NCBI GenBank assembly: GCA_026393655.1
Contig: JAPKZT010000223.1
Location: 1,346-7,186 of the forward strand
Length of the DNA stretch: 5,841 nucleotides
Direction: 5' to 3'
Origin: Actinomycetota bacterium
Lineage (GTDB): Bacteria > Actinomycetota > Acidimicrobiia > Acidimicrobiales > Ilumatobacteraceae
Shown: positions 1 to 5,133 of the stretch, in pieces
Position numbering within the stretch: the first letter of the stretch is position 1
How the letters are laid out: every line of letters starts with the position of its first letter
Translations under genes and position numbers: made by a program
The notes under the pieces: generated by a model
Database searches by the model: none
What the model was told of the DNA's origin: nothing
What the model saw: the letters and a program-made list of their open reading frames with translations, nothing else

Positions 1-1
1 C

Positions 2-880
2 TGGGCGCTCGTTTTACAGGATATTCATGGTGCGTTAGATGTTTTCGCGCCACTTTATGAGTCTTCCGGTGGTCTTGACGGTTTCGTCAGCGTTGAAGTT
101 GATCCGAATTTGGCTCACCAAGGTGAGCAAACATTGATTGCCGCGCGTCAACTTGACGAGCGAGTCAATCGTGACAATGTAATGATCAAGATCCCAGCCA
201 CCGCAGAAGGTATCCCTGCAATTCGCACGATGATCAGCGAGGGACGCAATGTCAACGTGACACTAATTTTCAGCCTCGAGAGATATCAGCAAGTTATGGA
301 TGCCTATATTCAAGGCCTCGAGTTGCTCGCAGTGAGTGCACCACAGAAAGTCGCCCGTGTCGCCAGTGTTGCCAGCTTCTTTATTTCGCGCGTTGATACC
401 GATATCGATCGATTACTTGAAAGCAATGGCAGCGACGCAGCAATTGCCCTGTGCGGAACTGCTGCCGTAAATCAAGCAAAAATCGCCTATCAAATGTTTG
501 AAAAAATATTCTCAGGCAAGCGCTGGAGCGAATTACTCAAGTACGGTGCGCATGTACAGCGACCACTTTGGGCCTCAACTTCCACGAAAAATGCCACGTA
601 TTCAGACACGCTTTATGTCGACGCGTTAATCGGGCCCAACACTGTCAATACGTTGCCTGACGTGACTGTAGAAGCGTTCTCAAATCGGGGCAATCTTGCA
701 TTGACGATCACAAAAGATATCGATCAAGCCAATACGCAATGGTCACAACTCAAAAAATTCGGCGTGGATGTTGCTGATGTTGCCGCACGGCTTGAGCGAG
801 AAGGTGTGAAATCGTTTCAGAATAGTTTTGATGAATTGATATCTGTGCTAACTGCAAAGGCAACAGAATTGAATCAATGA
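2..880 (+). CDS. tal: Transaldolase, 5'-truncated by the window edge
   Basis: Transaldolase of the non-oxidative pentose phosphate pathway moves a dihydroxyacetone unit between sugar phosphates (sedoheptulose 7-phosphate + glyceraldehyde 3-phosphate to erythrose 4-phosphate + fructose 6-phosphate) in the cytoplasm. The frame is open from base 2, giving 292 visible residues. The family's long form is about 370 aa, so roughly 75-80 N-terminal residues, including the first-strand catalytic Asp, lie outside the window. The TTG at 110 is internal, because homologous sequence continues upstream (SVEVDPNLAH spans it). Active-site elements are visible, numbered in the visible protein: Glu32 in VEVDP, Schiff-base Lys63 in MIKIPAT, Asn85 in VNVTLIFS, and Ser125/Phe127/Arg130 in ASFFISRVD. 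Lys to Asn is 22 residues, as in E. coli TalB (K132/N154). A conserved STSTKNATYSDTLYV stretch follows. The stop overlaps the next start (ATGA), suggesting an operon with translational coupling. Confidence 0.95.
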   Translation, partial: WALVLQDIHGALDVFAPLYESSGGLDGFVSVEVDPNLAHQGEQTLIAARQLDERVNRDNVMIKIPATAEGIPAIRTMISEGRNVNVTLIFSLERYQQVMDAYIQGLELLAVSAPQKVARVASVASFFISRVDTDIDRLLESNGSDAAIALCGTAAVNQAKIAYQMFEKIFSGKRWSELLKYGAHVQRPLWASTSTKNATYSDTLYVDALIGPNTVNTLPDVTVEAFSNRGNLALTITKDIDQANTQWSQLKKFGVDVADVAARLEREGVKSFQNSFDELISVLTAKATELNQ

Positions 881-1920
881 GTCAAGATACTCCGATCGAC
901 GACTCTAGGTTGAAGTTGCTGATTGATGAACTAGTAGTAAGCGCAATATCGGAGCGAACGCTAAACAAACTAGACAAAAAACTTGTTGTAGAACTGATCA
1001 CAACTTCGCTGAAACTGGCCAACGACAAGCCCAACACGTTAAATCTGAAGATCGCAACCGCGGCGCTTACCGAAATGCGAGAAGCATTTGTGATGTTTGC
1101 TCCGTATACGAACCGTAAAAAAGTAACCATATTTGGATCAGCACGTACAACCAAAGATGATCCGTTATATAAATTGACTCAGGAAGTCGCGAAGTCATTA
1201 TCTGACAATGGATGGATGGTCGTGACCGGCGCCGGACCAGGAATCATGGAGGCGGGAATGTCTGGTGCCGGCCGTGAAATGTCAATCGGTGTCAGCATTC
1301 GTTTGCCTTTCGAAACTTCGGCTAATCCGATTATTGCTGGCGATGACAAATATGTGTCGATGCGATATTTCTTTACCCGAAAACTAATGCTGGTTAAAGA
1401 GTCGGATGCGTTCATTTGTATGCCCGGCGGTTTTGGCACCCTTGATGAGATGTTCGAGTTGTTGACATTGCTACAAACTGGCAAAGGTAATCCTGCGCCG
1501 ATTGTTTTGCTTGACTTGCCTGGTGATCCATTTTGGGAAGATGTTGATTTGTTCGTGAAGAATTCGTTGCTACCCCGCAAACTTGTCTCAGAGTCAGATA
1601 TGGCGCTTTATCACGTCGCATCAGGTGTGCAAGACGCAGTCGACACAATCAAGAACTTTTATCGCAACTATCACTCGACACGAATAGTCGGAAACTTGAC
1701 TGTGATCAGACTTCGAGAAGATATTGCCGATGCGAGGCTTGCTGATTTAAACCAAGAATTTGCATATCTCGCAAAGGCTGGGAGAATCACGAAAATAACG
1801 CCGACTGCTGCAGAGATCGCCGATAAAGACAATCTGAATTTATACCGACTCGCGTTTGAATTTACACGGCGCGACTTCGGGGGCTTACGAAAGTTGATCG
1901 ACCAACTCAACCAGCAATAA
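877..1920 (+). CDS. LOG/TIGR00730-family Rossmann-fold protein (putative nucleotide 5'-monophosphate nucleosidase)
   Basis: This 347-aa cytoplasmic protein belongs to the family often mislabelled 'lysine decarboxylase'. Characterised members (plant LOG, bacterial PpnN) hydrolyse nucleoside 5'-monophosphates to base plus ribose 5-phosphate. The Rossmann core spans about residues 83-265. A glycine-rich GAGPGIMEA begins at 118, MRYFFTRK lies at 162-169, and the signature PGGFGTLDE is at 183-191. Arg168 and Glu191 are 23 residues apart, matching the catalytic Arg98/Glu121 spacing of LOG enzymes. An N-terminal helical stretch of about 80 residues and a C-terminal extension of about 80 residues make it longer than the compact LOG form of about 190 aa. 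The ATG overlaps the tal stop by four bases and has no close Shine-Dalgarno; the nearest purine run is about 16 bases upstream, so coupled translation is likely. Family assignment is firm. The exact substrate (adenine, cytokinin or purine nucleotides) cannot be read from the sequence. Confidence 0.9.
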   Translation: MSQDTPIDDSRLKLLIDELVVSAISERTLNKLDKKLVVELITTSLKLANDKPNTLNLKIATAALTEMREAFVMFAPYTNRKKVTIFGSARTTKDDPLYKLTQEVAKSLSDNGWMVVTGAGPGIMEAGMSGAGREMSIGVSIRLPFETSANPIIAGDDKYVSMRYFFTRKLMLVKESDAFICMPGGFGTLDEMFELLTLLQTGKGNPAPIVLLDLPGDPFWEDVDLFVKNSLLPRKLVSESDMALYHVASGVQDAVDTIKNFYRNYHSTRIVGNLTVIRLREDIADARLADLNQEFAYLAKAGRITKITPTAAEIADKDNLNLYRLAFEFTRRDFGGLRKLIDQLNQQ

Positions 1921-1951
1921 CGAGCAGCAATAAAGCGAATGCAATGATTAA

Positions 1952-1995
1952 TCGCTGGTCTCTCGCTGGCCACTCGCTAACTAATCGTTAATAAG
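1952..1995. repeat. Degenerate 11-bp tandem repeat in a convergent spacer
   Basis: Four consecutive 11-mers begin with TCGYT: TCGCTGGTCTC (1952), TCGCTGGCCAC (1963), TCGCTAACTAA (1974) and TCGTTAATAAG (1985). The first two share seven leading bases and the rest decay. The array fills the end of the gap between the LOG-family stop and the converging small gene, and runs over the latter's stop codon (TAG on the minus strand at 1981-1983). No T-tract hairpin accompanies it. It may be simple slippage sequence. Confidence 0.45.
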
Positions 1996-2178
1996 TTGAC
2001 TGATCGCCTTCTCTATTGCTCGTCTTGCTTGGGTCAACTTGCGTTCGCTATCAGGTCTCTTTGACTCGCCTGATGCATGAGCCTCTTTCAAGGCAGTGAG
2101 GGCTCGATCGCCAAGAGTCTCAGAAATATTTTTAAGCTGTTGAATAATCTCATCATTGTTTTGTGCTGAATTTTGCAT
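1981..2178 (-). CDS. Small conserved-looking hypothetical protein, helical, charged C-terminus
   Basis: A 65-aa protein that I do not recognise at family level. It starts at the ATG at 2176-2178. In-frame codons upstream (ATC, TGC, TGT, ACT, CAT, TGG) contain no start before a TAA at 2197-2199, so this start is well determined. The N-terminal half is polar and Gln/Asn-rich. The C-terminal half (KRPDSERKLTQARRAIEKAI, about residues 40-59) looks like one long amphipathic helix with alternating basic and hydrophobic positions. There are no Cys, signal peptide or membrane segment. It has no clear Shine-Dalgarno. A CATACT hexamer ends nine bases before the ATG, so a near-leaderless transcript is possible. 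It converges on the LOG-family gene (60-bp spacer) and diverges from the Cys-rich gene. No long plus-strand frame competes here, and the composition looks like a real gene. Confidence 0.65.
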   Translation of the reverse strand: MQNSAQNNDEIIQQLKNISETLGDRALTALKEAHASGESKRPDSERKLTQARRAIEKAISQLIND

Positions 2179-2211
2179 GATGCAACAAGTATGCCATTAG
2201 CCTGCATCAAC

Positions 2212-2949
2212 ATGTCTAAGCCCGAAGAATTACACGAATGGATAAGTTTCGCCGACCCTGATACAGAGCAAACATGGATGATTGATGCAACTTTTCTTCG
2301 ATCAAACTGGACTTGCATTTATGGCAACGGATGCCAAGGAATTCTCGACGAAGCAGACCCAACGCTGCATCAAGGATGTTGCAGTTACGGTGCGCACTTT
2401 ATTGACAAAGAAGATCTCGCATCAGTAAAGAAAAGCGTCAAGCGTTTAAAGCCAGAGCATTGGCAAAACTACGATCGCGGACAGCAGGGCAAATGGCTGG
2501 GCAAAGAAAAAGATGGCTCAGACATCACGACTTCTTACAAAGGTGCATGCATCTTTCATAATCGTCCAGACTTTGAAGGCGGTATGGGGTGTGCATTTCA
2601 TGTCGCTGCCACCGAAGAAGGCGAACGCCCAATGGATTGGAAGCCAGATGTTTGTTGGCAAGTTCCATTACGTCTTGAACAGCATGAAGAAGACGAAGAT
2701 CATATTCTCTCGATCGTGCGTGAATGGAAGCGTCGTGATTGGGGTGGCGGCGGTTTTGACTTTGAGTGGTGGTGCACAGATGATTCTGCCGCATTCGTTG
2801 GGTCGCGACCTGTCTATAAATACTTAAAAGACGAACTGATTGAACTCTGCGGCGACGAGATTTACGACATAATCGTAAAGCAATTGCAAAAACCACAGAC
2901 TACATTTTTGCCGCACCCGCAAGTACGTCGTAAAATTAAAACTAAATAA
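2212..2949 (+). CDS. Cysteine/tryptophan-rich conserved hypothetical protein, putative metal-binding
   Basis: A 245-aa soluble protein of no characterised family I can name with certainty. Nine cysteines lie at 35, 41, 56, 57, 113, 127, 148, 188 and 213. They form a C-x5-C plus Cys-Cys cluster in the first 60 residues, followed by GACIF (111-115), GCAFH (126-130) and DVCWQ (146-150). Eleven tryptophans include the pair 186-187 next to a Gly4 run. The Cys-Cys and dispersed Cys/His pattern recalls, loosely, the YkgJ/UPF0153 and DUF3109 zinc- or iron-chelating proteins; this is a resemblance, not an assignment. The C-terminus is basic (RRKIKTK). The start is uncertain. ATG 2212 (MSKPEELHEW) gives the most natural N-terminus, but ATG 2191 (seven residues longer) and TTG 2173 (13 longer, overlapping the divergent gene) are in frame, and none has a good ribosome binding site. 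It ends with TAA and a second in-frame TAA at 2953. It has no signal peptide or membrane segment. Confidence 0.8.
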   Translation: MSKPEELHEWISFADPDTEQTWMIDATFLRSNWTCIYGNGCQGILDEADPTLHQGCCSYGAHFIDKEDLASVKKSVKRLKPEHWQNYDRGQQGKWLGKEKDGSDITTSYKGACIFHNRPDFEGGMGCAFHVAATEEGERPMDWKPDVCWQVPLRLEQHEEDEDHILSIVREWKRRDWGGGGFDFEWWCTDDSAAFVGSRPVYKYLKDELIELCGDEIYDIIVKQLQKPQTTFLPHPQVRRKIKTK

Positions 2950-2970
2950 AACTAAATAAAACTAATTATT
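2941..2970. repeat. 10-bp A/T-rich tandem repeat over two converging gene ends
   Basis: ACTAAATAAA occurs twice exactly (2941-2950, 2951-2960), then a third partial copy, ACTAATTATT, at 2961-2970. The first copy holds the stop codon of the Cys-rich gene, the second supplies a backup in-frame TAA (2953), and the third contains the typA stop (minus strand, 2966-2968). The intergenic gap is therefore only 16 bp and consists almost wholly of repeat. Confidence 0.6.
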
Positions 2971-2980
2971 TATTGTTTTT
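2953..2980 (+). terminator. Weak candidate intrinsic terminator of the Cys-rich gene
   Basis: TAAATAA (2953-2959) can pair with TTATTTA (2966-2972) around a six-base loop, followed by TTGTTTTT (2973-2980). The stem is 7 bp and contains only A-U pairs, so it is far weaker than a typical intrinsic terminator. It overlaps the last codons of typA. The position is right for transcripts ending between converging genes, but termination is an inference. Confidence 0.25.
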
Positions 2981-4798
2981 GCCAGACTTGCGTCGGTCTT
3001 CGATAGACAGATAGCGCTTTCGAATGCGAATATTCGTCGGCGTTACTTCAACAAGTTCGTCGTCAGCAATCCACTGAATACCAGACTCAAGCGTGTGGGT
3101 AATCGGTGTTGCTAGCTTTGGCCCGTCGTCGTGGCTGTGTGTTCGAATGTTTGTCATTTCTTTAGCACGAACGGCATTCACAACCATTTCGTCGTCTCGT
3201 GAGTTCTCGCCCACAACCATTCCTTCGTAAACCTCAACACCCGGCGCCACAAACAACGTGCCGCGAAGCTGCAAATTGTCTAGTGCATAGGCAGTTGTCG
3301 AACCCTTACGGTCGGCAACCATCGCACCGCCCAAACGGTGTGGTAAATCGCCAGCCCATGGCATGTAGCCATCCAAGCTTTGGTGAAGCAATGCGGTGCC
3401 ACGAGTAACCGTGAGCAACATCGATCTGAAACCAATTAGACCACGAGATGGTGCCTGAAAGCTGACGATGGTTCTTCCACTGTCGCCTGGCTCAAGGTTT
3501 GTCACGCGACCTTTACGAGGAGCGAGCGCTTGAGTAACAGCACCAACATATTCGTCTGGTACGTCGATCGTTCCGGCTTCGAGTGGCTCATGCTTTTTGC
3601 CATCAATCTCTTTAGTGATTACTTCCGGACGACTTACTTGAAGTTCGTATCCTTCGCGACGCATGTTTTCGATCAGCACCGCTAGTTGCAACTCGCCTCG
3701 TCCAGCAACAGAAATCACATCAGGTGTATCGGTTGTGTTGACTTTAATTGACACGTTGCCGAGAACTTCTTTGAACAATCGCTCACTCAAATGTCGGCTG
3801 GTTAGATATGTACCCTCACGACCCGCGTATGGCGAAGTATTTACACCAAAGCTCATTCGCAAAACAGGTTCATCGACTTCAAGTCGCGGTAGTGGCGCCG
3901 CGTTCTCAAGTGCAGCGATTGTGTCGCCCACTTCTACTTCATCGATGCCCGCCAAAATAAACAGGTCACCTGCAGAAACCTCACTCACTTCTTCGCGACT
4001 GATACCGCGAAAAGCAAACAATGTCGAGATTCGTCGTTTAATCGACGGCGCTGGGTTAGTCGCATTTGGGTGTTGCCAAACTGTAATTGTCTCGCCCTTG
4101 CGCAACACTCCAGCGTGCACACGACCAATGGCAAGGCGCCCGAGATAGTCAGATGCATCCAAGTTGGCAACCATTGCTTGCAGGGGTGCCGATGGATCAT
4201 CACTTGGCGCAGGAATCGTGTCAAGAATTGCATCTAGTAATGGCACGAGGTCGGCGTTCTCAGCAGGCATTCCGATGCCCTTCATTGAACGACCATCTCT
4301 TGCAACCGCTGAGATCACTGGAAAACTTAAGTGATGATCATGATGAGCAAGATCCAAGAAAAGTTGTTCAACTTCGAGAAGCACTTCTTCTGGTCGGGCA
4401 TCAGAACGGTCGACTTTGTTTAAAACAACTACAACTGGCAAGTCGCGAGCCAATGCTTTTGACAATACGTAGCGAGTTTGTGGCAACGGGCCTTCAGCAG
4501 CGTCTACTAATAGCAAAATGCCGTCAACAAGTGCGAGTGCACGCTCTACTTCTCCACCAAAGTCAGCGTGACCGGGTGTATCTACGAGGTTAATTTTGGT
4601 GCCACGCCACTCAATTTCGGCAGCCTTAGCCAAAATCGTGATCCCGCGTTCACGTTCTTGATCGTTTGAATCCATTACGCGGTCTACGACTGCTTGGTGA
4701 GCGGCGAAGGTTCCGCCAGATTTTAAAAGGGCGTCAAGCAGAGTTGTTTTGCCATGGTCAACGTGCGCTACTAGAGCAATATTTCGGATGTTATTAAT
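2966..4798 (-). CDS. typA: Ribosome-associated GTPase TypA/BipA, with apparent ATT start
   Basis: TypA/BipA is a translational GTPase related to EF-G and LepA. It binds the 70S ribosome and aids 50S assembly and growth under cold or other stress. From ATT at 4796-4798 the protein is 610 residues, the normal family length. The G motifs are complete: G1 AHVDHGKTT (11-19), G2 RGITI (51-55), G3 DTPGH (73-77), G4 NKVD (127-130) and G5 ISA (162-164). A beta-barrel domain II follows (about 200-290), then an EF-G-like domain III (about 300-390, with GRGELQLAVLIENMRREG) and the TypA-specific C-terminal domain ending in ELVEVTPTNIRIRKRYL. The first ATG in frame (4673-4675) would remove 41 residues including the whole P-loop, so it cannot be the start of a working GTPase. 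Upstream in frame the codons are TGA (stop, 4808-4810), GAA, ACC, CCC, ATT, AAT, AAC, ATC; none is a standard start. ATT falls where homologues have their initiator Met. A 23-bp gap separates it from the upstream small gene, probably co-transcribed. Confidence 0.95.
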   Translation of the reverse strand: MNNIRNIALVAHVDHGKTTLLDALLKSGGTFAAHQAVVDRVMDSNDQERERGITILAKAAEIEWRGTKINLVDTPGHADFGGEVERALALVDGILLLVDAAEGPLPQTRYVLSKALARDLPVVVVLNKVDRSDARPEEVLLEVEQLFLDLAHHDHHLSFPVISAVARDGRSMKGIGMPAENADLVPLLDAILDTIPAPSDDPSAPLQAMVANLDASDYLGRLAIGRVHAGVLRKGETITVWQHPNATNPAPSIKRRISTLFAFRGISREEVSEVSAGDLFILAGIDEVEVGDTIAALENAAPLPRLEVDEPVLRMSFGVNTSPYAGREGTYLTSRHLSERLFKEVLGNVSIKVNTTDTPDVISVAGRGELQLAVLIENMRREGYELQVSRPEVITKEIDGKKHEPLEAGTIDVPDEYVGAVTQALAPRKGRVTNLEPGDSGRTIVSFQAPSRGLIGFRSMLLTVTRGTALLHQSLDGYMPWAGDLPHRLGGAMVADRKGSTTAYALDNLQLRGTLFVAPGVEVYEGMVVGENSRDDEMVVNAVRAKEMTNIRTHSHDDGPKLATPITHTLESGIQWIADDELVEVTPTNIRIRKRYLSIEDRRKSGKNNK

Positions 4799-4809
4799 GG
4801 GGGTTTCTC
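4796..4809 (-). promoter_or_regulatory. typA translation initiation region: weak GAG Shine-Dalgarno and ATT start
   Basis: Reading the minus strand, GAG (4809-4807) is followed by eight bases, AAACCCCC, and then ATT (4798-4796). GAG is the only Shine-Dalgarno-like match at suitable distance. The upstream in-frame TGA at 4810-4808 overlaps it by one base and closes off any longer reading. Both elements are weak, so initiation probably leans on translation arriving from the upstream gene, whose stop is 23 bases away, or is deliberately low. The C5 run just before the start is a place where a sequencing indel could hide. Confidence 0.6.
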
Positions 4810-4821
4810 AGTTTCAGCTAG

Positions 4822-5028
4822 TTATGAATTATCTTCATCGGTGAGCTCATCGGAGAGTTCTTCACCGTCTTCATCGAATCTCACGCCATAGCGTTCGGCT
4901 ATAGCTGCATATTCGTCTTCTTGAGTCTTCGACTTGCTTTCACGCGAAACACCAAGATCTTGTGCAGTCGGGCCTGTTTGCTTCAGGCGACGAGCTTCTT
5001 CAAATCGACGATGACGTCCCTTTTTCAC
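4822..5028 (-). CDS. Small charged hypothetical protein upstream of typA
   Basis: A 68-aa protein, family not recognised. It starts at GTG (5026-5028), chosen because a GGAG Shine-Dalgarno lies seven bases upstream. Charge is sharply split: the first 16 residues (MKKGRHRRFEEARRLK) are strongly basic, while residues 37-68 are acidic and end in DELTDEDNS. This looks like a small soluble nucleic-acid- or ribosome-associated protein, but that is inference from charge and neighbours only. It has no cysteines, membrane segment or signal peptide. It ends with TAA 23 bases before the typA start and follows the RNase D gene by 105 bases, so it and typA are likely on one transcript and may be translationally coupled. 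No rival frame on the other strand covers it. Confidence 0.7.
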   Translation of the reverse strand: MKKGRHRRFEEARRLKQTGPTAQDLGVSRESKSKTQEDEYAAIAERYGVRFDEDGEELSDELTDEDNS

Positions 5029-5035
5029 GATAGGG

Positions 5036-5039
5036 CTCC
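5036..5039 (-). promoter_or_regulatory. Shine-Dalgarno of the small gene upstream of typA
   Basis: GGAG on the minus strand (CTCC at 5036-5039), with a seven-base spacer to the GTG start at 5028. Spacing and match are standard, which supports GTG as the real start. Confidence 0.7.
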
Positions 5040-5051
5040 AAATTTTCTCTG

Positions 5052-5079
5052 GGGCGGCTACCGGTTTTGGTCACCGCCT
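5052..5079. other. Imperfect inverted repeat in the spacer between RNase D and the small gene
   Basis: GGCGG (5053-5057) pairs with CCGCC (5074-5078). After a two-base mismatch on each side, ACC (5060-5062) pairs with GGT (5069-5071) around a six-base loop; 5052/5079 could add a G-U pair. Neither strand has a T-run after it, so it is not a textbook intrinsic terminator. It lies about 13 bases upstream of the small gene's Shine-Dalgarno and would be in its 5' leader if the transcript starts or passes upstream. The remainder of the 105-bp spacer (5029-5133) shows only a weak promoter-like pair, TTGAGA (5124-5119) and TCTATC (5101-5096) with 17 bp between them, on the minus strand. Confidence 0.3.
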
Positions 5080-5133
5080 AGTGGTTAGACATTGGGATAG
5101 AGACTAGCAACAAATCGCTCTCAAAACGTGGAC

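Noticed and set aside
110..112. TTG at 110 as the transaldolase start
   Set aside because: Conserved transaldolase sequence, including the active-site Glu, continues upstream to the window edge, so the codon is an internal Leu.
882..1973. Minus-strand open frames (882-1154, 1179-1580, 1412-1648, 1671-1973) opposite the LOG-family gene
   Set aside because: The plus strand carries a clear family signature throughout; the antisense frames have no motif, and the last merely runs into the spacer.
1911..1980. Intrinsic terminator after the LOG-family gene
   Set aside because: Only short matches (CCAGC/GCTGG, AGCGA/TCGCT) with long loops and no T-run; not a convincing terminator. A 9-bp direct repeat CAGCAATAA at 1912 and 1925 overlaps the stop but is probably chance.
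2173..2175. TTG at 2173 as start of the Cys-rich gene
   Set aside because: It would overlap the divergent gene's start and adds 13 residues that do not look conserved; the ATG at 2212 gives a natural N-terminus. Not fully excluded.
2513..2896. Plus-strand frame 2513-2827 and minus-strand frame 2525-2896 inside the Cys-rich gene
   Set aside because: Both are fully nested in a longer frame with consistent Cys/Trp motifs; nothing independent supports them.
3663..4593. Long plus-strand open frames (3663-4148 and 4087-4593) opposite typA
   Set aside because: They lie antisense to strongly conserved TypA sequence; their translations are low-complexity Ser/Arg-rich or His/Leu/Gln-rich without recognisable motifs.
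5053..5078. Rho-independent terminator after RNase D
   Set aside because: The stem is interrupted and not followed by T residues on either strand; kept only as an unexplained inverted repeat.
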